From: Gonocerus acuteangulatus | Taxonomy: Eukaryota > Arthropoda > Insecta > Hemiptera > Coreidae | Length of the DNA stretch: 64,000 nucleotides | Assembly (NCBI GenBank): GCA_946811695.1 | Contig: OX328124.1 | Location: forward strand, 89,865,196 to 89,929,195 | Reading direction: 5' to 3' | In this document: one piece after another, positions 49,586 through 60,730 of the stretch | Position numbering within the stretch: position 1 is the first letter of the stretch | Layout of the letters: each line of letters opens with the position of its first letter | Translations under genes and position numbers: made by a program | Notes under the pieces: model-generated | The model's input: the letters and a program-made list of their open reading frames with translations, nothing else | Databases searched by the model: none | What the model was told of the DNA's origin: nothing

Positions 49586-51037
49586 AACCTTATACATCAC
49601 AGCATGCCAATCCTCTTTTCTGAGACTTGTGTCCATGATATATATTATTATGACTTTTTCTTTTAGAAACTATGTAAAAGCATAGTTTATCCTGTACTTA
49701 TGATTTGTATTTCCTCCTGTTCGCAAACTATATGTACAGGAGGAAACACGAGTAAATATAATTTGTGATTGTACAGTATTCGCAAGAAGGCGCTTCATGT
49801 ACTTAGGACGTGCGAAATAACGGGCCCGGGGAGAGATTCTGAGCTTAAACCTTAGAAGATCAGAGGGTTCCTCAAGGATGCAGGGCACCTATAGGTGATC
49901 CAGCAGGTTATCAGGGTCACTCTGATTCCAACTATCTAAACTATGTAAAACGTTATTTAACTCATGGAAACAAGCCAGAGTGAACATGATGAGATTTCTG
50001 TATAAATGTGTATAAAAAAAGTCCGACTCGCAAAAACTGCGTCATCTTAGCTCGGTTCCCTACATCTCGAAGAAATGGAATAGATTAGGCATCACAAATC
50101 ACAGGAAACTGACAGTAGCCAACTTACACTGAATAATACGGATAATTCTTAATCCTCATTCTTGAGGAAGTCTGAATAAGTCAATACAATTGTGTACTCA
50201 AAACATACTCACTCTTCGACTACTGCACAGAAGGCTCTATTTCGAACCAAAAATTCGTTGTCATTTTAAGTTTCTTTTGTTTTACTAGCAAATTCATTTT
50301 ACTGTTATAATCAACTGTAAATATGTGCTTCATGGCGAATAAAATTCCATTCTCTCGAGGGTAAAATCTTTTATAAAATAAGAAATAACGATAACTTCAG
50401 TTGTAGGCTATGAGGAAGGTTATATAGATAGGAGAATTAAAAACAAACTTATGTATACGCCATCATGATAAGACACAGCCATCTTGATTACCACAGCCAC
50501 TCCAAACTTATTACCAATACCTTTCACCTTTTCTTAGCTTATTTTACTAAAATACTAATTTTACTGATAAATACAATTTAAAACAAGAAACAACCAATTA
50601 AAAAGTGAGATAAACAAAGAGAAAAACCCTTTCAAAACAACAAAACAAACACTTTTTAAGTTTTAAGCGCTTATATCTCTGATTGACGTTGCCCCATCGA
50701 ATATTGCTTCAGAACCTTTTTTGTAGAGAATTTAGTAAGCATTCCAATGGTTACCTTCTACTTACTACGATTTCCCAACCGTTATCGAGATATTTACGAA
50801 AAATGTGTGAAGATCCGAAAACTTTTCATGTCTATTAATAAAATATTTTTTTCGCATACTTCCTTAACTCCAAATATAACCAAATATTTAAAAATCCTAG
50901 TTGGCATTAATTTCCATTATGTAGAAAATATTTCAATTGAATCCCGCGATTCCAAGTACCCACGAAAAAATAATGACTTACAAAAACATTGATTCCACTT
51001 TTCTCAAAAACGGTTACAGATATCGCCTTGAAAATTG
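49586..51037. other. Intergenic DNA, nothing recognised
   Basis: No credible ORF. Segments such as gatttcccaaccgttatcga and aaaaacggttacagatatcg look like decayed repeat of the same type as family X. Confidence 0.4.
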
Positions 51038-51236
51038 TTTCATTCGTTTTCCTATGTTAAGAAACCTATAAAACAAGTACCTTCAAGAATATAAACTCAA
51101 AAACGTAAGCGTTACGATTTTTTGCGCGAATTTCGCCCCAAACACTATCTTCCCGTGGGCGGATTCTTCTGGTTAACGAACTTGACCTTTCAAATTAGAA
51201 GACAGATTTTTGCACCAAATTTGATCAAAATCGGAC

Positions 51237-51322
<86 letters not shown>

Positions 51323-51445
51323 CACACACACAAATTTGAACCACCTATATTTTCGTGATCTATGGGGTCTGAAACGAGAAAGTTTCTAGTCGGCACTTCC
51401 GGATTGCGTCGTGAGGTCAACCTCATAAGCGGGTTCTCCCTATCG
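51038..51445 (+). repeat. Dispersed repeat family X, copy 4 (most complete)
   Basis: Left half (ttaagaaacctataaaacaa ... atcaaaatcggaccaca), an internal (TA)n tract at 51238-51318, then the right half (caaatttgaaccacctatat ... cacttccggattgcgtcgtg). This copy shows that the TA tract is internal to the repeat unit. Confidence 0.78.
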
Positions 51446-54400
51446 AGGAAAAAAAAAGAAAACAGAAAAGAAAAACAGCTGGACACAAAAGCCGTATTAA
51501 TAATAAATATTGATTGTTATAAAGTAGGCTGAAGGGCCAAGGGAGATGGATAGCAGAAGGTTCGCCTTCCTCTAGTTAGGCTCAATATTGCGTTTACTAG
51601 TCTTAATGAAAATTTTGGGCCGTTTTTGAGAATCAACAGGAATACTGCAATGGTCCGGAATATTGCAAGCTTTTGGTCACATTTGGTTCTTTAACACACG
51701 AACCGCTCAGTTCTTTTATATGGTGGCCTCATGAGAAATATTATTCTCCAAATAAATATCGGCAACGAATGACCTTGTGCTTTATTTAAAGCATTGCTTA
51801 CATTTTTTATGACTCTTAATATAATACTTTAGCAAAAATGGTATAAATTAATGATTTGAGAAGAAGAATGATTTGATCATTTTGAAATTGACGATGTGCG
51901 CCGGCATATTGACAAATAACTGTTCTATTAAAACAAGATATACCAGGCGCTGAATACGAAATTGTATTAAATTCAATGTTATGTTATTTCAATTGTGTAA
52001 ATAGACTGTCCAATTCTGTACATCGCCGCACCTTCCCAAGCGTCTGTGTTAACATCCCTTGCAAAAATAAGAACAAATTTTGTAATTTTCTTTAAAATAA
52101 AGTAAGGTTCAATAATTTAATCTCGTTGAAAATTCCTTTTACATATTACGTAGTAAAAATCAGTTTGGCTTTCTTTGTTTGTTTTTTTTTTTCTCAAAGA
52201 ACATGCTATACATTAAATAACGAATTAATATCCTGAGAGGCGAATACTGCCATGTCTAGCTTTTTTCTCCAGACACTCCCTCCATTAAAAAGACTGAATT
52301 TTCTAGGCTTACGAGGGAGACTTTTTCTTCTTCCTGGATCGTGGAGTGGTCGCGCTTTCTGGAGGTACTGGCACGGCTCTAATCCTCCTCTTTTCAAAGT
52401 GATATAATTTTCCAAAGGAATTTTGTTAGGTAATACTTCTTACTTCATATTCCCAAAATTTTTTTATAAAAAGTCTTTCAATACGGTTATGTAATTAATT
52501 GTATCATTCGGCTTTTTCAGACAGAGCATATTAGCTGTAAGTCATATCGAAGTAAAATTAAAAAAAAATCTGATGTAGTTTAATTGCTCAATTTTACGCT
52601 AGATCAGTGTTTCAAAGCGCCAGTTGCAATATTTCTTCTCCTTAAAAAATCATGTTCTAAGTTTTGTAAATACATATTTGAATATTCCTCTATTTAAAAA
52701 AAAAAAATTGAGGCAATGAAACTAAATATTATTTGAATGTATATGTTGATCTATTTTATCACAGTTTTAAGAAGATATAATCTCGTTCTTACACCACAAA
52801 TAAACGCTTAAAAGCCTGCAGAGACTGACTGATCACGGCTACAGTAGTTGTAGAAACAGCTCAGATTCAATTAGGAAAACAAAAACAAGAGAGTGGAAGA
52901 AAGGATTTTTTGTCAGCTTCATTTTACTCTTTATTAAAATTTGCATATATCTTTTACTTTAAGAATTTTTATATTTTGTCTCTTCAGACACTCTTTCAGA
53001 AGTTATTCCATCACTTGAAGAGAACTATTTTCAAGAATTTGCCCAAAGTTTATATCGTTATTTTTTTTTTAAATAATTACTTGAACGTTATTTTTCTGAT
53101 TTTTATTTTGTAAATAATTTAACTCGCAATGCTGGGATTTGTACCAAGAATCCCCCGTTTTACCTTCGGATGTGTTGTCATTTAGGCTACTGGTCTTCAC
53201 AAATTAATTCATCTTAGAAACCAATGCTTTAGACAGACTGATATTACAGCTTTTTCTGGATTATGTTACGAATTCTATCACAATCATTAGATTTTAAGAT
53301 ATAATTATTTTCTGAATTTTTTTATATTAAGAGTTTTTTTTTAACTGGATAGATGATTGAAGTAGTACATTCTGATATTTATAAAATAATAGCGTATCAA
53401 TAAAAAAAATGGAAAAATAAATATTGCTGTCTCCAATCCATTTTAATCCATTTAATGTTGATGTCTATACGCCTTTGAGTGTAAATATATGGCTGAATTA
53501 TAAATTACATTGACACTAAACTTGACTGTTTTATTTATTACTTACGTTTGTCCAAAATATCTCAAATATTTTTGATTTTCATATTCCTTGTTAAGCTTCC
53601 TTTTTTATATATTACTAAACCCTGGTAATATAATCATTTGTTTCAGATAAATAATATTCCATTAAATTGTTTAAAAAATAACATTTTTGTTTAAAGATAT
53701 AGCTCTGCGTTATGTTTAACAAAGAAGCTGTTGCCTCTTAAAACGACAATGGGGAAAAAACAACAAGAAGAACAAATAATATTTTATTTACAGGAACATT
53801 TACACCGATATGTTATAATGAATATTGAACAGTTTACATTTTCATTTTATATAATTATAATGTAATAAATGTGGATTACATACATATAGATGGAAAAGAA
53901 GACACTCCTTCCAAATACGAAACACCGTTAATCAACATTATAATAAACATAACTATTTTATTTATTACATATTAGGAATAAGTTGACACATAGGGTGAGT
54001 AGGACAGTAAAAAAATAAACAAAAATATAAGGAAAAGGGAAAACAGTCTCTTTGGTTTAAGCCATCACATTCATTCAGCTAATTACCTACTATCACATTA
54101 ATGAAAGAAATTGTCTTTTATAAAACAAGGCATGTATAAAAAATCATCTGATTGTTGAAATAAATAGAAATAATTAAATCTTACGAATCTAGGGCTGATA
54201 TTACTCAAAACTCAGTAAAATTCTCAAAGAAGACTCCAAGTGCTTATAACATTACATTGAAACGATCGCTCCGCTCAAACAATAAAAAATAAAAAAAAAA
54301 AAAAAAAAAAACAATTTGGACCTTATGATTGAAAAAGGCGTTTCCACTTCTAAGTGATTTAATAGTGTCTTGTTTATAGGAATCCAGTGAGCAGCAAACA

Positions 54401-54776
54401 CTTTCCTCAAAGAACCAAACATATTTTTACATTGGGTAGATTACAAACAAAGAAAGAACTATTACAAGAACAAGAAATAAAAAAAAAAACAGCACAATTG
54501 GCATTATCTTTTCATAAATTTTTCTATTCTAGAATGTTTTGATGTTTCTATTTGAAAATCTTTTAGCCTTTATTAAAGTAAAGAATCTAATACAGTTAAA
54601 AATAATAAATATCTATGGCTTCAAAAATGCATTGAATCATTTTCTATTGGCCAGTAGAATGTTCATTAAAATTGGCTCAAGAAGATCAAAAGAAATTAAC
54701 AATACCGCATAACTTATTTACACTAAATTCACACACAAACACACACATACACTCTCACACACAAATGTATTTACAT
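51446..54776. other. Intergenic DNA with no recognised gene
   Basis: A 69-residue minus frame at 52206-52415 and a basic segment in the overlapping frame (RKKKKSPS-like) do not match anything I know. A tRNA-like B box (minus, ggtacaaatccc near 53140) may be an old SINE. CA/TA microsatellites occur near 54725-54765. Confidence 0.45.
54569..54574 (-). terminator. Candidate polyadenylation signal for the secreted-protein gene
   Basis: Minus-strand AATAAA about 205 bases after the stop codon; the only clear one close by. Confidence 0.35.
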
Positions 54777-57620
54777 TCAGTCTATTTTCTTACTGTTAGT
54801 AGGCACAACGATTCCTGCAATTAAACTCTTTGATTCAGATGATTTAATATTTTCTTCAGACGGTTGTCTCTTGTAAAGCCGTCTTAGTTCTCCTCGGAAA
54901 GCTTTGTTGAAAGGGACTTTCACTTCATAAGGTATTCTAGATTCTACGGCATATGGCATCCGTTTAGGAACCAACGGCGCATAGGGCTTATCGAATGGCA
55001 CGAACCTTTCTATTGCAAAAGATGCTTTCTTCTCTGGGAAAAGTTTTGATGAGGGACTTTGGAAAGGTTTCCTGATTGTGAGGTCTGCATTGTATGGCAA
55101 TGTAGATGAATCTTTAATAAGGCTGGAAATTTTCTTCTCCACAGGCCTTGGTGTGGAGCCACTTCTTGACTCAGGACCTGAGAATGGCTTTTCTTCTGAA
55201 TCATCTGTTTTAATAAGACCCTTCTTATCGATCCCTGATGAAAGCAGCTTCTTTTCGGCCAGATCTAATTTTTTATCTTCAGCAATTTTTGTTCTTCCAG
55301 ATGACGGCGATTCTCTGAAATTGGATTCACTGCTTGAACGTTCCCTTACGCCTTCCTCTGATCCATCTGAACGATTAGATTCTGCACTTTGTGTCCTTTC
55401 CTCTGAATCAACACTGGCGTCTCTATCTGAAAATCCTTTTTCTCCAGATTGAAAATTAGGAGGGCTATTTATCTCAATGCTATCTTTCGCTTCTCCAGAG
55501 CCAAAATTTGCTTTTCCTCCCGATTCAAAGCTACCGTAAGCCTCCTGAGAATTGAAATAAGATTCATCTGACGGAAAATCTGGAATGTCAGCTTCAAAAC
55601 TCTGTCCTCCCAATTCTGTACTCTTGAAATCTGATTCAAAACCTCCTTCTTCTGCGCTAAAATTAGGCTTAGGACGATCTTTTCCGAATTCTTTTGGTTT
55701 GTCTATATCAAACTTAGTTGGATTGCCCGCAAAAGATTTTCTGCCATCGAACGACTTAATTCCTTGAGAAGTAGTAGGGCCTAAAGGTCTTTTAGGCCCC
55801 AAAGAAGAATCATCGGAAAATGTTTGAGGGCCAGTGTTTTCCAGTGGAAAATTATTTTGTCTACCAAAAGGTTTACGTGGGCCACCTGAATCCAAACTTG
55901 GGTTTCTTCTATTGCTAAAATTGGGTCGGTTTGGCTCATTGGGGAAACCTGAATTTTTTGTATTTGGTTCGAAATCTGATGAAAATCCTTTAGCTCCTGA
56001 TTTGAAATTTGTACCTGGCCCTTTTCCGCTAGATGAAAAACCAGAATTTCCTCCCCTGCCATTAGGACGAAAGTCAGAAAAAGGAAGCTTTCCTTGTTGT
56101 TTTATATCTGAATTCGGACCTCTACCGTGAGAATAGTCAGTATTTGGGCTTCTTGCATTTGATGCAAAATTTGAAACTGGCCCCTTTACTTTGAGTTCAT
56201 AGTTTGAATTCGGTCCTCTATCGCTTGGACCTGATCCCTTGTTTGAACCTTCTAAATGGGGTGAAAAGTCTGAATGCAGTCCTCTTCTACTAGGTTCGAA
56301 ATTCGAACTTGGCCCATCGTTGTTTGGCCTGAAATTTGAACCAGGCCCTCCATTGTTTGGTCTAAAATTAGAGTTAGGACCTCTCCCATTAGGCCCGAAA
56401 CTAGAAATAGGCCCTTTTCCATTTGGCCCAAAATCTGAATTAGGGCTCCTCCCACTTGATACAAAATCTGAATTTGGTCTTCTTTCGCTTTGAGAGTAAC
56501 TAGAACTAATTGGTCCATTCGAGTTATAATTGGAAGTTGGACCTCCACTGGCTTGAACAAAGTCTGAATTTGGAGCTCTTCCATTTGCCTGGTAATTTGA
56601 ATTCGGAAGTCTGCCATTAGATCCAAACTCTGAAGAATAACTTCTTCCGGGAGGGGCATTGCTTAAACTTGGTGCTCCTCCATTATGAGCGTAATTAGAA
56701 CTTGGTCCTCCACTATGTGTATTATATTCTTTAGAAATGAATTGGTTTTGAGGTGGACCTTGATTTTGAATTGGACTGTAATCTAATTTGGGGCCGTCGT
56801 ATGTCTGATAACTTGCATCAATGGTGTATGAGGGAGATTCTTGATAACTTAATGACCTACCATCTGGATTCGGACTACTCAACGGGCCAAGAGTGGTGGG
56901 ACCAGTTTGCTGAAAACTTGCTTGAGGAGACGATACACTTCTAAATTCTGGACTCACTCCTCTATTTTCTAGGTATTGTGGACCAGCGGAATACTGAGTA
57001 TTACTCGGTTCTGGACTCGAATTAAGGATTGGTCCGTTACTATTATAATTTTGTGGAGCGCTATCGGACGCATAAGGAGGAAGTCGATCATTAACAAAAT
57101 TTTGGGGTGGTGGCAAGCTCTCCGGGGTAAAGCTTGGAAGAGGAGAATCTGAATAGGCAGGCCCAGGGCCATTATTAATAAGATTGTTACCTGGCGGTGG
57201 AGGTGAGTTGTAGTTTAGATGAGGTTCATAGCTGGATGCTTGTGATGGTGCTGCCGTAGGACTGAACGAAGGTCCGGTGTCCGTGTATTGTGGAGTCGAC
57301 TGTAGTCCTACGCTCGTGGGCGGAGGGCCAGGACTGTACGAATTCTGCGCAGGTCCGAATGAGGATTGTGAAGGTACAAAATTCTGATGTCCACTCCCAA
57401 GATATTGGTTGTTGGCCCTTAGGACGGTAAGGTCCTTTCCAAGACCTCGGAGTCCACCACCGAAAGAACGGTGGCCGCCTCCAAACGACTGACTCCAGCT
57501 ACCGTCCGAACTGTAAGTCGGATGTCCCTGCCCGTGACTCGCTCTAAAGTTCTGATAACTGACTGCCTGTTGTAGCCCCAGAGCAGGCACAAGGCAGATC
57601 AGTCCCACAAACACCTGCAT
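54777..57620 (-). CDS. Secreted low-complexity Gly/Pro/Ser/Asn-rich protein, 947 aa
   Basis: I do not recognise a named family. The true start is the ATG at 57620; a longer frame to 57647 begins with TTG. The N-terminus MQVFVGLICLVPALGLQQAV is a clear signal peptide. Residues about 25-300 are rich in Ser, Pro, Tyr, Gln and Gly. About 310-570 hold some 20 imperfect repeats of the form (N/S)GRGPNS(N/D)F. About 570-790 become acidic and Ser-rich (GSEEGVRERSSSESNF). The last 150 are basic, with a Pro/Tyr/Val stretch VPFDKPYAPLVPKRMPYAV, IPYEVKVPF, recalling insect cuticular PYxVxVP motifs, and a dibasic site RRLYKRQ. Apart from the signal peptide I see no Cys, so no disulphides. It is probably an extracellular-matrix or cuticle protein. 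No chitin-binding R&R domain is evident. The gene is convergent with Nrx-IV. Confidence 0.85.
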   Translation of the reverse strand: MQVFVGLICLVPALGLQQAVSYQNFRASHGQGHPTYSSDGSWSQSFGGGHRSFGGGLRGLGKDLTVLRANNQYLGSGHQNFVPSQSSFGPAQNSYSPGPPPTSVGLQSTPQYTDTGPSFSPTAAPSQASSYEPHLNYNSPPPPGNNLINNGPGPAYSDSPLPSFTPESLPPPQNFVNDRLPPYASDSAPQNYNSNGPILNSSPEPSNTQYSAGPQYLENRGVSPEFRSVSSPQASFQQTGPTTLGPLSSPNPDGRSLSYQESPSYTIDASYQTYDGPKLDYSPIQNQGPPQNQFISKEYNTHSGGPSSNYAHNGGAPSLSNAPPGRSYSSEFGSNGRLPNSNYQANGRAPNSDFVQASGGPTSNYNSNGPISSSYSQSERRPNSDFVSSGRSPNSDFGPNGKGPISSFGPNGRGPNSNFRPNNGGPGSNFRPNNDGPSSNFEPSRRGLHSDFSPHLEGSNKGSGPSDRGPNSNYELKVKGPVSNFASNARSPNTDYSHGRGPNSDIKQQGKLPFSDFRPNGRGGNSGFSSSGKGPGTNFKSGAKGFSSDFEPNTKNSGFPNEPNRPNFSNRRNPSLDSGGPRKPFGRQNNFPLENTGPQTFSDDSSLGPKRPLGPTTSQGIKSFDGRKSFAGNPTKFDIDKPKEFGKDRPKPNFSAEEGGFESDFKSTELGGQSFEADIPDFPSDESYFNSQEAYGSFESGGKANFGSGEAKDSIEINSPPNFQSGEKGFSDRDASVDSEERTQSAESNRSDGSEEGVRERSSSESNFRESPSSGRTKIAEDKKLDLAEKKLLSSGIDKKGLIKTDDSEEKPFSGPESRSGSTPRPVEKKISSLIKDSSTLPYNADLTIRKPFQSPSSKLFPEKKASFAIERFVPFDKPYAPLVPKRMPYAVESRIPYEVKVPFNKAFRGELRRLYKRQPSEENIKSSESKSLIAGIVVPTNSKKID

Positions 57621-57625
57621 ACTTG

Positions 57626-57661
57626 ACTGACTCTCTCCCGCCTCCAACTAACCCTAATATA
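57626..57661 (-). promoter_or_regulatory. Candidate core promoter: TATA box and arthropod initiator
   Basis: Minus-strand tatatta at 57661-57655 and TCAGT at 57630-57626, the insect Inr consensus. The first T of TATA is 33 bases before the Inr A (57628). If used, the 5' UTR is only 8 bases before the ATG at 57620. Confidence 0.5.
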
Positions 57662-58770
57662 GCTAGCCTCCCTCCTCTTGTGCTCCTCTCACCCCGTCTA
57701 GCTGTTACTTTACACAATTGGCGCTTTTTCGTTTGAAGTGTGGCTTTTTCCCCTATAGAATCCTTCCTATTCAAAGTTCTGTCCATCTCATAACAGTAAT
57801 GATTGTCGTTGTAATAACTTAAAATTGATTTATAATAAGCTACGGTTAAGAGAACGCGATGACACAAATCTTTTTATTATAGCGTCTTTTTTAGATTTAG
57901 ATGCAAAACATTTAGGTGTTACTGTTTTTAATAGGGACCTAATATGTTTTCAGAAACAAATTAGGTGTTTGAATTAGAATATTAGCTGAATTAAATGCAA
58001 CTGTTACCAACAAAATATGTTAAAAATCCTCATTTCTCAGTTTCTTTCCCCCTCTCTAAGGAAATTACTACAATTTCATTAAAAATGAAATTATTTTTAC
58101 TAGATAGTCTAATAAAATAATTGTTTAGTGTTTCGACTAAATAAACATTTTTTACACTTTCTATGTTCAGTTTATTAAGTTAATTCTATTGTGGACCTTC
58201 TTGCAATAGAAGAGGACTGTTGCCTGTCTCATTGTCTGTTCGGTTTTTCATGTGCTTAAAAATTTTGTCTATTTTATACTTTTACCAAAAATTGAAGATT
58301 AAATTAAATTATTGATAAATAAATTAAAATATACACTGAAAATGCTATGAATCGACCGGCACCGACAGGTCAGAATATTCCCCCCGAGAATACTAATGGG
58401 GCATACCGGTGGCCTGCTGATAGCCTGCCGGTGGCGGTCCGCTCTAATGTGAACCGTCTCAATACAAATACATTGAAGATTATTTTGCCGGTCGGCTGCT
58501 GACGGTGGTCTGTCGGTGACGGTACGTATGGTATGAATAAACTTTTATTCGAAGCTTTACAAATGATACCAGATATAATAAGTTATGGAAACACGCTAAG
58601 ATGACGCAGTTGCTGCGTTTCGGACTTTTTATTTATTTTAGAATAATCATTATTAATATGCAATTAAAAAATTTGTTTGTATTACTTTTTATCATTTGCT
58701 ATTTCGGCCTAATATTTTATAATTAGTTTTGGTCTGTTTGTAAATGTTTAATCGGTATATGTAATCATTG
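57662..58770. other. Upstream region of the secreted-protein gene
   Basis: Non-coding. At 58350-58530 there is a GC-rich block with repeated ccggt(c/g)g-type motifs (cgaccggcaccgacagg, gccggtggcggtcc, gccggtcggctgctgacgg) that looks like a dispersed repeat. The rest shows nothing recognisable. Confidence 0.45.
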
Positions 58771-59017
58771 AAGGGGTCGGGGCAAAATAGTGCCAAGCAA
58801 CATTTTTACCAAAACTTAACTGTAGCTGCTATGTGTTGGATATTATGTGGGACTATCAGTTGAAATGGTTAGGGGTAACAAGATTAAGTAGCATAAAGAG
58901 CTTGTAGTCATATTTTAGTAGCATTTGCATCATAGTCACACAAAATATCCAACTTATAGCAGCTACAGTTAAGTTTTGGTAAAAATGTTGCTTGGCACTA
59001 TTTTGCCCCGACCCCTT
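58771..59017. mobile_element. MITE with long inverted repeats
   Basis: 247 bases; aaggggtcggggcaaaatag, tgccaagcaacatttttacc, aaaacttaactgtagctgct pair with the complementary right end over about 65 bases with almost no mismatch. There is no ORF. Target duplication is uncertain (attg occurs on both sides but not flush). Confidence 0.88.
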
Positions 59018-60079
59018 TCAATTGTATTTGGACGAATCGCCTTCATTGCTGCTGATCATAAATAAATACAGTTTTAAGCTGAAGGACGCCGCCATCACAA
59101 GTTGTCAAAACATGCAACTTAGATTCCTCTAGAAATCTACTACATACCGTATTTGTCAAATACCACTCACTCACTCACTGACCTATCATCGCCCAGCCCA
59201 TAAAACTCGACAGAAAATTTTGAAATTTTACATGGTTACACCCTTTAGCATGTAAATACTCGCTAAGAAAGGATTTGTTGATGTTAAAGTGGCAAGCCTA
59301 GACAGCATGCGTTGCTAGGACGATAACAGCTGTTATCGTACTGTATCTATTTCATAGTATTATTTTTAATTGAAGGTAATTTCAAATTTGATAGCAGACC
59401 TTGAATTACTAGGAATAAACTGTGATTTTGTCCCTCATAGAGTTTACGCTATACCTGGAGATCGTTCATCCGAGGGAATAATATACCGCACCCATGCACA
59501 GCCTCCTCGCCCATCCCAGTCAGAGCACTTCTTGGTAATGCTCACAAATATAATGGGTGTTTCCAAATGACATCTTGGAAACGAGAAATTTTTAAATTTG
59601 AACACCCTTTTGTTATTGCCAACGAATTTTAACCTGTAGTGGTTAAACTCCTGTTACTGGTAACCTTTAGAAAACGGGTTATCTCTACGTTATCTATTTC
59701 TTGACACTAGTCCGGACCGCCCCAGTGTCCATAAAAATTATACTTTAATTACTTATCAATTGACGAATAACATATAGTATGACGGGAACCGTGCCTTAAT
59801 AAACTGCACAAAATTATATAGTAGCGTTAATTTTTATGATAAATTATTTAAGGCAATAAAATAAATACTTATCTGCCGTAATGAAGCACGGATTATCAGC
59901 TTGTAATATTATAAAATAATCTCGAACATTTTATGTTTATTCTAGCTAAATTCTAACTCGGTTGGTTCGTAAAAGAGTATTATCCTACTTTATTGAAAAT
60001 ATTTCTGAAAATATTTCTGTCCAACAACGCCAGCAGGGTATTGATACGAAGTTTGCTATTCCATTAATAAAATAAGTTT
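59018..60079. other. Intergenic DNA, nothing firm
   Basis: A short + frame at 59370-59570 does not resemble a known protein. 59165-59230 (cactcactcactcactgacc...) is a small simple repeat. Confidence 0.4.
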
Positions 60080-60289
60080 GGAGGTCCGGTGGCCGAGAGT
60101 GTTGAGGCGTGAGCACTTAACACTCCGTGCCAAAGGTCGTAGGTTGGATTACCACTATGGGGTGGTGGCTTTTCTTAAGAAACAAGACAAGCCATCAGCC
60201 CTATCCTGGCTAGAAAAGGGTGGTTACCTATAGATAACCCGTCCTAAAATTCTTAGTTAATAATAATGGACGTTAAAATTTAAATAAAC
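60080..60289 (+). repeat. tRNA-derived SINE (Ser/Leu-like head), copy 2
   Basis: Same family as 8311-8515: ggaggtccggtggccgagag, gttgaggcgtgagcacttaa, cactccgtgcc, then the B-box-like ggttggattacc and the shared body. An exact 11-base target duplication aaaataagttt flanks it (60069-60079, 60290-60300). The B box is slightly degraded compared with copy 1. Confidence 0.9.
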
Positions 60290-60730
60290 AAAATAAGTTT
60301 AATATGATGTAGTATGATGAGTTCGGTTCCGACCGTGGTAGAGTGCACATCGGCTCTGTATCGTTCAGTAAATTGAGTGGTTAATTGACAGATTTGTGCG
60401 TAGTAAATTGGCAGAGGTGTTTACTAGTGATAGACGTTGCTATCTGTGTCATCAAATAAAGGATTGATAGGTGAGAATACCGGGGAATCCCACTAATATA
60501 AAGGAGGATAAAGACAGGCTGAAGACGAGCGTGTTGAAGCAGAGCATAGTGACGTCACGGTGAGTCTTCCTAGCTATAAGACTTTAATACTCTAGGGATT
60601 TCTGAAGCGAGATAAGGGATCCAGCTCTATCTCCTATCTATACTAGGGTCATTCATCTATAACGGGCAATTATTTACGGTATTGCTGAAAATCATTTCTC
60701 TCAAATAAAATTATTTAATTCTGTTAAAAA

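Noticed and set aside
52206..52415. 69-residue minus frame, basic
   Set aside because: It has a low-complexity basic composition, no recognisable domain and no splice context. Left as unexplained intergenic DNA.
55078..56944. Several + strand and alternative minus-strand frames of 60-135 residues
   Set aside because: They are shadows of the biased codons in the 947-residue secreted-protein gene; none has independent motifs.
57544..57867. 107-residue minus frame overlapping the start of the secreted-protein gene
   Set aside because: It overlaps the signal-peptide region in another frame and crosses the promoter. No ATG-led conserved content was seen.
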